Shown one piece after another: positions 56,490-64,000 of a stretch of 64,000 nt of DNA. Made by a program: the position numbers and the translations under genes. The stretch is from Vibrio plantisponsor (lineage in GTDB: Bacteria; Pseudomonadota; Gammaproteobacteria; Enterobacterales; Vibrionaceae). Location of the stretch: contig NZ_JABEQC010000006.1 of NCBI RefSeq assembly GCF_013041605.1, positions 211,299 to 275,298 of the forward strand. Reading direction: 5' to 3'. Numbering within the stretch: position 1 is the stretch's first letter; each line of letters opens with the position of its first letter. The notes beneath the pieces were generated by a model. The model searched no databases and had not been told where the DNA came from. It worked only from the letters and a program-made list of their open reading frames with translations.

Positions 56490-57345
56490 AGCGAGCTGCC
56501 CAGCTTCGTGCGGAGAACTAATTCAAGGGTGGATTTCCGGTGGTGAAAAGCTGGTGTCTTGCCCTATTGATTGGTTCAGTACCGTCGAAGTCAGCTCTGG
56601 TTTGGCTACACTAAGTAATCAAAGACCGATGATGCGCAAAGCGCTGGAATTAACCCTAAAGCAGCTCAATATACCAAGCGCAGAATCTCAGCAATTAAAG
56701 ATCGACTTTCACTCTACTATTCCCGTAGCAAAAGGAATGGCAAGCAGCACCGCCGATATCGCAGCCGCAGTCGCTGCAACCTATCGCTACTTTCAATGTG
56801 ACTACACAGCAGAACACCTTGCTTCACTTTGCGCTCAACTCGAACCCACCGACAGCACCATGTTCAACGCCCTAACCTTATTTGATCACAACCAAGGAGT
56901 TGTGGCAGCGCAATACGGTTCGATGACAAGTCTTGATGTGTTGGTATTAGAAAGCCCAATACAGCTCGATACGGCGGCATACCACAAGGTGGATCACCGC
57001 CATTCATTGATGAGCTCTTCATTGAGATTAGATACGGCGAACACTGATCTGGCAGATGCCATTAAACTGCACAACCCGAGTCAACTTGGCAGAGCAGCAA
57101 CTGCCAGCGCTATTGAAAGCCAGATCATTTTGCCTAAACCCCGCTTTGAACAACTACTCAACATCGTTGAAAAACACGACCTGTACGGGTTGAATGTTGC
57201 TCACAGTGGCAGTGTGGTTGGGCTACTTTTTGACGCGAAAATACACGATATTGAACACGCTATTTTCGATATGGAAAATCTGGGAATAAGAGATTGTTAT
57301 CCCCATTTTCATCAATGCAAGATGGTTGACGGCGGTGTTCGCTAG
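56482..57345 (+). CDS. pduX: L-threonine kinase
   Basis: 287-residue GHMP-superfamily kinase phosphorylating L-threonine for CobD. CPASCGELIQGWI is the N-terminal strand-loop, PVAKGMASSTADIAAAV the ATP-binding GHMP motif, and GLNVAHSGSVVGLLF the third motif. It is the last gene of the operon, ending inside a hairpin terminator. Confidence 0.93.
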   Translation: MAEASCPASCGELIQGWISGGEKLVSCPIDWFSTVEVSSGLATLSNQRPMMRKALELTLKQLNIPSAESQQLKIDFHSTIPVAKGMASSTADIAAAVAATYRYFQCDYTAEHLASLCAQLEPTDSTMFNALTLFDHNQGVVAAQYGSMTSLDVLVLESPIQLDTAAYHKVDHRHSLMSSSLRLDTANTDLADAIKLHNPSQLGRAATASAIESQIILPKPRFEQLLNIVEKHDLYGLNVAHSGSVVGLLFDAKIHDIEHAIFDMENLGIRDCYPHFHQCKMVDGGVR

Positions 57346-57364
57346 TATCAATCAAGCGAACACC
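57334..57364 (+). terminator. Terminator of the pdu operon
   Basis: GGTGTTCGC (57334-57342) pairs with GCGAACACC (57356-57364), a 9-bp perfect stem; the pduX stop codon begins the 13-base loop. A run of five T's follows about 12 bases later, so strength is uncertain. The convergent gene ends 17 bases on. Confidence 0.65.
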
Positions 57365-57380
57365 ACTAAACTGCTTTTTC

Positions 57381-58196
57381 TTAAGCAATTCGCATCTGCC
57401 CTTGTAGAACAGTGACTGCTTTTCCTGAAAGTTTGACGGTGTTTGCGTCAAGCTGCTCTACGTCGACATAACCACCTCGACGCGATGCTTGATACGCTTT
57501 TAACTTTGTTTTATTGAGAGCTTTTGACCAATAGACACTCAATGCACAATGCGCTGAACCTGTTACTGGATCTTCGTTAACGCCTACCCAAGGTGCAAAG
57601 TAGCGTGAAACAAAATCAACACCCTCAATTTCGTTAGTCTGACTCTTTTGAGTCGTAATCAACACACCTCGTCCTTGCAATTTTGCCATTGAGCTAAAAT
57701 CAGGCTCAAGTTGATAAAGAAGTGCTTCATCGCTAATCACTATGAACTGTTTAGTGTCAAAAATCCCATAATCCAAGATGTTAGATTTATGTAGTCCGAT
57801 TCTTTCAATCAGCTCCACGTTGATTTCAGCATCGAATTCTAGAACTGGTGCAGGAAAGGTAAGATGAATTTCATCAATATCCAGCTCAGCGGTGAGCAAA
57901 CCTGACAAGGTATGAAATCCAATAGTGTCACCTGTCTTATATAAATCCAGTTGTTTTAAGATATGCGCAACCGCCAACGTGCCATGTCCACAAAGTTTGA
58001 CCTCCACTTCGGGCGTAAACCAGCGAAGCTGCATCGTATCCATGGCTAGAAAAGCGGTTTCAGATACCGCCATTTCCGCGGCAATTGCATACATCTGGGA
58101 CTCATCAAGAGCAGAGTCTGTAATACATACACCAGCAGGATTCCCTTTGAACACTTCAGATGTGAATGAATCGACTTGATATACGTTAACTTCCAC
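57381..58196 (-). CDS. PhzF-family isomerase/epimerase
   Basis: 271 residues of the PhzF/YddE fold, a duplicated diaminopimelate-epimerase barrel. YQVDSFTSEVFKGNPAGVC is the N-terminal signature, AAEMAVSETAFL has the catalytic Glu and NEDPVTGSAHCAL the second-half motif. The substrate is unknown. GTG with AAGGAG six bases ahead is the better start; an in-frame ATG 42 bases upstream is not conserved-looking. Confidence 0.88.
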   Translation of the reverse strand: MEVNVYQVDSFTSEVFKGNPAGVCITDSALDESQMYAIAAEMAVSETAFLAMDTMQLRWFTPEVEVKLCGHGTLAVAHILKQLDLYKTGDTIGFHTLSGLLTAELDIDEIHLTFPAPVLEFDAEINVELIERIGLHKSNILDYGIFDTKQFIVISDEALLYQLEPDFSSMAKLQGRGVLITTQKSQTNEIEGVDFVSRYFAPWVGVNEDPVTGSAHCALSVYWSKALNKTKLKAYQASRRGGYVDVEQLDANTVKLSGKAVTVLQGQMRIA

Positions 58197-58372
58197 AAGA
58201 ACTCCTTTAACTGAGAAAAGCGCCTTCATAGCGAGCAAGAAGTTGCCTTAACACAAACCTTACAACCAACTGAATTTATTATGAATAAATATTATTAATT
58301 TTAATAACAACCATTAAACGCACTTTAAGAATAGCCTTGTTCTTCCGTTGATCTTTAGGAGAACAAGTAGCG

Positions 58373-58534
58373 ATGAAATCTGCAATTTTGGCGGTATCAG
58401 CCATTGTACTTTCTTTGGTTTAGTTAAGTTCAGGGCAAGCAGCGATTCAGGCTATTAACAAACTCGCTGCCTTCACTGAGTCCAATTTTACGACTGATAC
58501 AACACCAGTAAATACTGAAACTATAGCTAACTAG
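58373..58534 (+). pseudogene. Small secreted-type ORF with an in-frame amber stop
   Basis: With a good ribosome site (AGGAG), MKSAILAVSAIVLSLV runs into TAG at 58421-58423. The same frame then continues for 36 codons (LSSGQAAIQAINKLAAF...) to a second TAG. Read through, it would be a 53-residue peptide with an N-terminal signal-like hydrophobic run and an Ala/Thr-rich tail. One base change would restore it. No family is recognised. A sequencing error is possible. Confidence 0.45.
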
Positions 58535-58546
58535 AGAACTGCTCGA

Positions 58547-58678
58547 ATGAAAATGAACACTGATACTTTCATGACTTACGTGCTAACAATTAAAGCCACT
58601 ATTACCGCTGTAATACTTACAACAACAGACATATTAGAGTCGATTATCCTCTCTGTTGTTAGTTTCTTATCGTTCTAA
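58547..58678 (+). CDS. Small hydrophobic ORF, 43 codons
   Basis: MKMNTDTFMTYVLTI begins it, and most of the rest is hydrophobic (one possible membrane span). It follows the broken small ORF by 12 bases. The ribosome site is weak. I recognise nothing; it could be chance. The other bases of the 58239-58756 gap hold no gene that I can see. Confidence 0.2.
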   Translation: MKMNTDTFMTYVLTIKATITAVILTTTDILESIILSVVSFLSF

Positions 58679-58756
58679 TAAGAGTTCCATGGAAGGTAAT
58701 TTTTTCTGGAATCACTCTTCAGTTCGCTATATTTGAAATTTTAACCATCCGCGCCA

Positions 58757-59215
58757 TTATGGTTGTGAATTTTCTTTAGCATTGATATCAGCATAGGTGT
58801 GCAACAGCTCGGTTAACGTATTCACCCAACCGAATGCATCTACAGGCGCATTTACCAGCAGCTTTTCAACCAATTCACAATGAGTTTCAAGCGTAATAGC
58901 TTGCTCCAAATTGAAAGAGATGGCGTAGAAATGCCAAAGCACTAAGCGGGTCATTCTTTCACTGTTTTGTTTCGCGTTGTCTGAATCATCAAACGCTTGC
59001 TGAATTTCACTCAGTGCAATTGCAGTCATGCGAAGCATTGCGTCTAGTCGTGCAGACATCATGCGCTCTTCACTGTCGACCTCTTCCTGTTCGAAAGTAA
59101 AAATTTCGCTCATCACGTCTTCTGGAACCATTTTACTGATCATTCGAACGGCGAATTCTTCCAGTTCGTGGCGAGGCATGGTTACAAGGCAGTCAAAAGT
59201 ATAGTCACGAAGCAT
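58757..59215 (-). CDS. Hypothetical protein, 152 residues
   Basis: A soluble, mostly helical, acidic protein with no signal or membrane span and no motif that I recognise. The N-terminus LRDYTFDCLVTMPRHELEEFAVRM and the long helical middle with Met and Glu suggest an all-alpha fold. Good coding length and ordinary composition support a real gene. It stands alone. No function is proposed. Confidence 0.7.
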   Translation of the reverse strand: MLRDYTFDCLVTMPRHELEEFAVRMISKMVPEDVMSEIFTFEQEEVDSEERMMSARLDAMLRMTAIALSEIQQAFDDSDNAKQNSERMTRLVLWHFYAISFNLEQAITLETHCELVEKLLVNAPVDAFGWVNTLTELLHTYADINAKENSQP

Positions 59216-59366
59216 AGTGGCCTTCTGGCGGATAGTTATTCTGAGCGCGTATTCTAATCGTTAGTGTTAGGTTTACCACCCTTTTTGCAGCTGTAGCTCG
59301 TTTAACAACACATAAAATCAAGCTCAGCAGAGAGTGAATAATTCACAGTTTAACGTCATTTACCGC

Positions 59367-59792
59367 TTACCCATTAAAACTCAAGGTGAATTCTTGATGT
59401 CCAGTATGAGGATCGGTTTGTTCGTTCACCAATTTGAAACCTTGCGATCGATAAAAGTCATAGCTCGCTTGGTTTTCTTTATACACATTAAGATTTATTG
59501 TTTGGCGTAGAGTTTTAGCGTGATTGATGAGTTGCTTGCCAATACCTTTACCTTGCAGTTCTGGTTTGACAAAGATTGCAGCTAGGTTGTTCTCATACAA
59601 TGCATAAAAGCCAACGACTTCAGAGTCAAGTTCATAAACGTAGGTTTCTGAAGCAGGAATGTAGAGGTCACGCATATTGCCTATTTGCGAGCGCCAAAAA
59701 TCTTCTGCTACAAAGCTATGAGCTTTAATCGAAGCTTCTAGCCAAATTTCGATGACGGAATCTAGGTCGTTATCGCTGTATTTTCTAATCAT
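59367..59792 (-). CDS. GNAT family N-acetyltransferase (YjaB-like)
   Basis: 141 residues. Motif A is IFVKPELQGKGIGKQLINHAK with the QGKGIG acetyl-CoA loop, and NVYKENQASYDFYRSQGF is motif B. The N-terminal MIRKYSDNDLDSVIEIWLEAS is typical of the YjaB/acyltransferase subgroup. The acceptor is unknown. There is no obvious operon partner. Confidence 0.85.
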   Translation of the reverse strand: MIRKYSDNDLDSVIEIWLEASIKAHSFVAEDFWRSQIGNMRDLYIPASETYVYELDSEVVGFYALYENNLAAIFVKPELQGKGIGKQLINHAKTLRQTINLNVYKENQASYDFYRSQGFKLVNEQTDPHTGHQEFTLSFNG

Positions 59793-59842
59793 TTTTAAAC
59801 TCTATTTCATCGACATATTGAGAACAGTCTTGGCATAGCATT

Positions 59843-60373
59843 TCAGTCAAACAGGCTTTGTTCCTGCTCAACAAAAATTAGCTTATCTGTATCAAAACCA
59901 CGCTCTTTCGCCATTTGGACAAATTGAGTTATCACTTCAGGTTCTACAGTTGGCGTTCTCGCCAATAGCCAAAGGTAGTCAGTATTAGGGCCAGAGATAA
60001 ATGCATAGTCGTAATTGTCACGCTCTAAAGCAAAGACCACATAAGAGCCGTAAAAAGGGCCGAAGAAAGAAACTTTGAGATAGCCTTCTGATTCGCTTTT
60101 TACAAAGTAAGCTTTCCCTTCTGCTTCTTTCCATTCATCATCGCTTGCCAAATAGCCCCTGTTTAGCACAGACACACCGCCATCATCACGAAGAGAGTAC
60201 TCAGCAGTCACTTGACTTAATCCCTCTTCGAAAGAGTGATCTAAACGTGCTATTTCATACCATTTGCCAAGGTAGTTTTGAAGTTCAAAGCCAGTAACAG
60301 GCTTTACTGTTTGCGGCATTCCCAAACAGCCACCTAAAATTAACGCACTAATGATGAGCAAACATTTTTTCAT
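59843..60373 (-). CDS. blc: Outer-membrane lipocalin (Blc type)
   Basis: About 176 residues. The lipoprotein signal reads MKKCLLIISALILGGCLG with a lipobox ending in Cys (LGGC). Lipocalin motif 1 is NYLGKWYEIARLDHSFEEGL, motif 2 YDYAFISGPNTDYLWLLAR. Blc binds lysophospholipids or fatty acids on the outer membrane. I start at the ATG after GGAG seven bases ahead; an ATG four codons upstream lies over that ribosome site. Confidence 0.9.
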   Translation of the reverse strand: MKKCLLIISALILGGCLGMPQTVKPVTGFELQNYLGKWYEIARLDHSFEEGLSQVTAEYSLRDDGGVSVLNRGYLASDDEWKEAEGKAYFVKSESEGYLKVSFFGPFYGSYVVFALERDNYDYAFISGPNTDYLWLLARTPTVEPEVITQFVQMAKERGFDTDKLIFVEQEQSLFD

Positions 60374-60463
60374 TGAAGTCTCCAAAACCTAGGTATTGCT
60401 TACGATCACCCAATCAATCCAGAGATTAAGGTTACTCGCAACCAATTGATAGTAAAACACTAT

Positions 60464-61003
60464 CTACTTAATTAAGTTAAGTATCTCTTTAAACTCTGGT
60501 GCGCGGCAATCTTCAACTAACTCGTAGAGACACATTTCTAATCCTGTGATATCGACACCTGAACCAGCTAACTTGTGTATCGCGAGATCTTTATTCGATT
60601 GGTCTCGAGAAGAAACACAATCAGAGACTAGATTCACTTCAAAACCCATGTTTTTGAGGTGGACAGCCGTTTGATAGACGCATATATGCGCCTCAATTCC
60701 ACAAATCAGCCAAGAGGTTTTACCGGATGTTTTAATAGCTTCGACAAAATTGGGATCTCGATAGGCATCAAAAGTAAATTTAGCTATAGGGCTGTGATCA
60801 ATCAGTAGAGCTTGCAACTCATTAACGGTTTGCCCCAGTTTTTCTGGATTTTGTTCTAACCAGATTATCGGTAAACCAAGGACTTGGGCCCCTTGAATTA
60901 GTTTTGCACAGTTTGATATCACCACGTCACTGTTAGACACTAATCTGGCCAGCTTCCCCTGAACATCTACGATAATAAGCCCAGTATTTTCCTTATTAAG
61001 CAT
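60464..61003 (-). CDS. Isochorismatase-family hydrolase
   Basis: About 179 residues. The cysteine-hydrolase triad is visible: Asp in LIIVDVQGKLA, Lys in IAKFTFDAY and Cys in ICGIEAHICVYQTA, with the cis-peptide Gly-Ile-Glu. The family includes nicotinamidases and YcaC-like enzymes; this sequence is nearer the YcaC/isochorismatase-like group of unknown substrate. AAGGAG five bases before the ATG sets the start. Confidence 0.85.
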   Translation of the reverse strand: MLNKENTGLIIVDVQGKLARLVSNSDVVISNCAKLIQGAQVLGLPIIWLEQNPEKLGQTVNELQALLIDHSPIAKFTFDAYRDPNFVEAIKTSGKTSWLICGIEAHICVYQTAVHLKNMGFEVNLVSDCVSSRDQSNKDLAIHKLAGSGVDITGLEMCLYELVEDCRAPEFKEILNLIK

Positions 61004-61071
61004 GAGCACTCCTTAGCCAAACCTATTACTATTAGTCACCTAGATTTTTCGAAAAGTTTATAGTTATGCAA

Positions 61072-61689
61072 TTAGATTTGCACACCTAAAGACCTTAATG
61101 CTTGTTCACACTGGCTAACGTTTGCAAACTGGATTGCGGCGATACCGACACATTCCGCTCCTCTCACATTATGTGGCATATCATCGATGAACACAGTTTG
61201 TGACGCTTTTAGATCATATTGAGAAAGCAGAGTCTGGTAGATTTCTGGCTGAGGTTTCAATAATCCAACGTCTGCAGAAACTACTGCACCGTCGAACAAA
61301 TCCCAGAACGTGTAGGTTGATTTTAAGTGGGAAACAATTTCATGAACATTATCAGTTAACGCTAGAACATTATAACCGGTAGATTTGCAGCGCTTTATTA
61401 GGTCAACAGAACCATGAATGAGTATTTGAGTTTGCTTAACGTAATAAAACAGCCGCTCACACTCTAACTCAGTAAGCCCCAGAGCTTCCTTATATTGAGT
61501 TTTCGCATCATTTTCTGTGATTTGGCCTTTATTCAGCTTTAGCCAAGTTTCAGACTGAAAGATCGATTTTGCTTTCTCTTCAACAGCGTCGTTGTCTCCA
61601 AATGTGAGCCTGATAATCTCCAAAGGAGCCCAACGAACGACAACATTGCCGATATCAAAGACTACGTTTTTAATCTCAACAGAACTCAT
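61072..61689 (-). CDS. HAD-superfamily phosphatase (YihX-like)
   Basis: 205 residues. Motif I is VVFDIGNVVVRW (the DxGN variant of the YihX/haloacid dehalogenase-like group), motif II ALTDN, motif III LLKPQPEIY and motif IV FIDDMPHNVRGAECVG. A helical cap lies between I and II. It probably removes phosphate from a small phosphosugar; the substrate is not shown. Confidence 0.85.
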   Translation of the reverse strand: MSSVEIKNVVFDIGNVVVRWAPLEIIRLTFGDNDAVEEKAKSIFQSETWLKLNKGQITENDAKTQYKEALGLTELECERLFYYVKQTQILIHGSVDLIKRCKSTGYNVLALTDNVHEIVSHLKSTYTFWDLFDGAVVSADVGLLKPQPEIYQTLLSQYDLKASQTVFIDDMPHNVRGAECVGIAAIQFANVSQCEQALRSLGVQI

Positions 61690-61893
61690 TTAAGATCCCT
61701 TCTTAAAATTGACGAACAAAAAAACACCGGAAACTAACAAGCCATTACTAGTGTTATTAATTACCGCTCATTCATTGAAGCAGGTTTCCAACCCCGAACT
61801 AGCTTGAGTGATACCCCAAGCAGCAGTATTCAAATTCATGGTAAACAAAGAAATCATACATTAAAAAACGGGTTGCATAATCAAATGATAGTC

Positions 61894-62184
61894 TTACTGG
61901 AGTTCAATTCGTTCGTCCAGGCATTCATTTGAACCCATTTCGAATTCACGACATATCCAAGGGCGATTTTCATAAATCGTGCACATAAATGTGTCTCTGT
62001 CTAAGGCAGCACACCAGCCGTCATGCAGGCGCATCATTGTCTCACCACCATACTGGTCACGCTTGATAAATTCTTCTGGCACGCCAGTATCTGAAATAAT
62101 CATAACTTCAAGACGGCAACAACATGCTTTGCAGTTCGAACAAGATACATCGGAGGAAGGGAGATTTTTAGTTGGTATAATCAT
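61894..62184 (-). CDS. YkgJ-family cysteine cluster protein
   Basis: 96 residues with CSNCKACCCRL near the N-terminus and CAALDRDTFMCTIYENRPWICREF and NECL later, the Cys pattern of the YkgJ/Fe-S or zinc cluster family. Function is unknown. It overlaps nothing; the intergenic sequence towards the SEC-C gene holds its promoter. Confidence 0.85.
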   Translation of the reverse strand: MIIPTKNLPSSDVSCSNCKACCCRLEVMIISDTGVPEEFIKRDQYGGETMMRLHDGWCAALDRDTFMCTIYENRPWICREFEMGSNECLDERIELQ

Positions 62185-62318
62185 GAAGTACTACAATTTG
62201 GGCAATTGTGCATGATACCGTAATCCAATACATATGGTAGGAACTTCTTTATCAATTGGAATAGTTCCGTATAATCGCGACCAAAATTACGCCACACCAA
62301 CCTATCAGTGAGTTTCAA

Positions 62319-62651
62319 ATGTCCAAACTATTTTTCAAAGGTCGAATCGATGCTAGGCAAAACCACGTCATTTCAGGCTACAACGTAAAACGTGATGTAA
62401 AAGCAGGCACTGAGGAAGCTCCAATCAATGTTGTCGTTCCAAGCGAAACTCGTAAAGCAGAGATTGAAACGTTGCTTTCTGAGCACTCAATTGTGGCGAA
62501 TATTGTCGTAGACTCTGAGCAACCAGAGAACACGGTTGAATTAGATACGCTATTGAATAAACCTAAAACTGTTACCTTTGACAAAACACCAAACCGCAAT
62601 GAACCATGCATTTGCGGAAGCGGGAAAAAGTACAAAAAGTGCTGTGCTTAA
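62319..62651 (+). CDS. SEC-C metal-binding protein, PBPRA1643 family
   Basis: 110 residues. The C-terminal RNEPCICGSGKKYKKCC is the SEC-C zinc motif of SecA and similar proteins. The N-terminal SKLFFKGRIDARQNHVISGYN is the specific signature of a marine gammaproteobacterial family named after a Photobacterium locus. Function unknown. It is followed by a strong terminator. Confidence 0.88.
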   Translation: MSKLFFKGRIDARQNHVISGYNVKRDVKAGTEEAPINVVVPSETRKAEIETLLSEHSIVANIVVDSEQPENTVELDTLLNKPKTVTFDKTPNRNEPCICGSGKKYKKCCA

Positions 62652-62670
62652 GCTCTTTCTAATTACGTTA

Positions 62671-62696
62671 AAAAAACCGTCTTGCGACGGTTTTTT
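62671..62696. terminator. Terminator after the SEC-C gene
   Basis: AAAAAACCGTC-TTGC-GACGGTTTTTT is a perfect 11-bp stem with a four-base loop and T-run, starting 20 bases after the stop codon; its A-run lets it work on the other strand too. Confidence 0.9.
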
Positions 62697-62876
62697 AAGA
62701 TCTTCTGACTTCACTTGATACTTAGCGTATTAGTTGAATTCGTAAAAAGCTACATTAAGAAACAAACACCACTATCCACCATAGAAACCTTTAAATCTTT
62801 GCATCGTAAATACAAAACCCAAACTTGAACATTTCAGCTAACTATTAGTGATGTTGGTGCCTACACGTTGTACGTT

Positions 62877-63305
62877 TTAATTTGGTCGAACATACATTAA
62901 ATGAATACCCGTTGGCGTTATCTTTGTTAGATCTCTGCTGTAGACATACCCATATCGTTCTAATAAATCAATAGAGTGATATGTCCAACCTACCGCGAAG
63001 GCTATACCTATCAATGCAAAGTACATACAAACCTTGTTAGCCAGTTGCATCGCTTTAGGAGAATAAACTTTTCCAATTCCTTTCCCATAATAGAGAGCTT
63101 TTGGCGACATCCAAAGTAAGCAAAGCACTGCACCTAGACACCCAAAAGGAGCCCAAAGAGTTAAAACAGATACCCTTACCACTACCTCATTGTTCAATAA
63201 ATCTAAATAATCGCAAAATACCCCGTAGGAAGGATAGACCCAACAGGTTAGCATCAAAGCAATTAGAGCAAATCCCGCTAGGCGAACTTTAATTTGAGAT
63301 GACAT
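62877..63305 (-). CDS. Four-span membrane protein, possible immunity protein (DUF1240-like)
   Basis: 142 residues with hydrophobic spans at about 8-25, 45-66 and 88-108 and a C-terminal loop ending GYVYSRDLTKITPTGIHLMYVRPN. Size, span pattern and the conserved-looking Gly-Tyr/Pro tail recall the uncharacterised DUF1240 group. It overlaps the upstream ORF by 17 bases, so the two are coupled, an arrangement common for toxin and immunity genes. Family and role are tentative. Confidence 0.6.
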   Translation of the reverse strand: MSSQIKVRLAGFALIALMLTCWVYPSYGVFCDYLDLLNNEVVVRVSVLTLWAPFGCLGAVLCLLWMSPKALYYGKGIGKVYSPKAMQLANKVCMYFALIGIAFAVGWTYHSIDLLERYGYVYSRDLTKITPTGIHLMYVRPN

Positions 63306-64000
63306 TTTCTAAGGTCTCCACTAAATGATCGGAAATCTTAAGATCGCTCCAAGCCATCTCGATTAGAGTGTAGACGGCAACACATGCTATTGCACCAATA
63401 AGAATAGGAGCACTATAGGAAGCCGCGATCCACAACGCAGCCTCTCCAGCCCCAAATTGTACTAACGCTTTAAACATGTCGGAGCCCACATTTCCAAACC
63501 AATTAACCAAGTGATAGTCATCCTTAAACACAAGATCCGATGTCGCTAAGCTTGCAGACACCACAAACGTTAATGCGGCTGCACCTTTAAAGTCGGACGC
63601 TTTTGATTTGGGACTGAATCCTGCTTGCATAGATTTGAAAGAGTTCAGTGGATACTTTTTGCCGTTCATATTGATACGAGTACCGTTAACAAAGGCATGT
63701 TTTAGGGTTTTGCCGTTTTTATCCGTACCAGCAAATGCCACAAAGGTTTTTCCTTTACTCTCAACTAAATCTGCTTTAATACCCATATCACCAAATTGCT
63801 TAGCGATAGAATGGGCATTAAACATTGGTTCTGTATGGTTGAACCATGATTTAGAAGTATTGATGCTTGTGGCAAGGACAGCAGCATCGCGACCATACTC
63901 CAACCATATATTGTGCAAAATCTTATGAGTGTAGTGGCATAGTGAATTTGGCCACCTGATTAGAGGTGTTAAGATACACTTCATAGAATGACAGGTGAAA
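63289..64000 (-). CDS. C-terminal part of a possible membrane-active toxin, 5' end beyond window
   Basis: The frame stays open to the right edge, so the start is unsure; the first ATG inside (at 63984) lacks a ribosome site. Visible: a globular part with KADLVESKGKTFVAFAGTDKNGK, a Lys/Asn-rich region, and two hydrophobic stretches near the C-terminus (ALTFVVSASLATSDLVF and the segment LWIAASYSAPILIGAIACVA). A hydrophobic hairpin at the C-terminus followed by a coupled membrane protein resembles pore-forming effectors with their immunity partner. No named family is claimed. Confidence 0.5.
   Translation of the reverse strand, partial: FTCHSMKCILTPLIRWPNSLCHYTHKILHNIWLEYGRDAAVLATSINTSKSWFNHTEPMFNAHSIAKQFGDMGIKADLVESKGKTFVAFAGTDKNGKTLKHAFVNGTRINMNGKKYPLNSFKSMQAGFSPKSKASDFKGAAALTFVVSASLATSDLVFKDDYHLVNWFGNVGSDMFKALVQFGAGEAALWIAASYSAPILIGAIACVAVYTLIEMAWSDLKISDHLVETLENVISN

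Noticed and set aside
1..64000. CRISPR arrays, insertion sequences, prophage, tRNA or attachment sites
   Set aside because: No regular spacer-repeat array, transposase or integrase frame, or tRNA cloverleaf was recognised by eye; a tRNA scan would settle the last point.

Overview
The window looks like chromosomal DNA of a Vibrionaceae member (Vibrio/Photobacterium type). The evidence is its moderate GC, the AcnD/PrpF version of the methylcitrate operon, a periplasmic Nudix-PAP2 fusion, and a PBPRA1643-type SEC-C protein. I see no rRNA, tRNA, CRISPR array, insertion sequence or phage. This organism assignment is inference from family recognition only.

Layout. 1-6200: 3' end of an M20 peptidase, a Nudix-PAP2 membrane protein, a GNAT protein, and a marR-emrA-emrB drug-efflux operon. 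6200-15260 (minus strand): gntR-prpB-prpC-acnD-prpF-prpE, the 2-methylcitrate cycle for propionate, with TGTCGACA palindromes in front of gntR. 15450-18060: a small Vibrio-type ORF behind a perfect CRP site, an EAL phosphodiesterase, and a homocysteine methyltransferase with a MetJ box. 18075-34251 (minus strand): a 19-gene anaerobic cobalamin operon, cbiABCDETFGHJKLMNQOP-cobST, led by a cobalamin riboswitch. It follows the Salmonella gene order but lacks cobU. 34840-38156 (minus strand): the regulator pocR, a glycerol dehydrogenase and the facilitator pduF. 38742-57345 (plus strand): a propanediol-utilisation microcompartment operon, pduABCDEGHKLMNOPQSTUVW-cobA-cobD-pduX, without pduJ. 57381-64000: housekeeping and hypothetical genes, then a possible toxin/immunity pair cut by the right edge.

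How it works together. PduF admits 1,2-propanediol (and glycerol). The B12-dependent diol dehydratase PduCDE, inside the protein shell, makes propionaldehyde. PduP, PduQ, PduL and PduW turn this into propionyl-CoA, propanol, propionyl-phosphate and propionate plus ATP. The cbi/cob operon makes the B12 cofactor. PduO, PduS and PduGH adenosylate, reduce and reactivate it. CobA, CobD and PduX (first ring methylation and aminopropanol arm) ride on the pdu operon. PrpE-PrpC-AcnD-PrpF-PrpB can oxidise the propionate made, so the 64 kb holds the route from propanediol to pyruvate and succinate plus most of the cofactor pathway.

The most interesting signals are: a 16-bp motif (about GGTAAWWWATTGYYAT) before cbiA, pduF, pduA and perhaps pocR, always in the same polarity relative to the gene, which I propose as the PocR site; the loss of pduJ with a 16-codon ORF in its place; the missing cobU; a 15-bp tandem expansion in cbiJ; a Nudix-PAP2 protein that has lost its phosphatase residues; and the possible toxin/immunity pair at the right edge.
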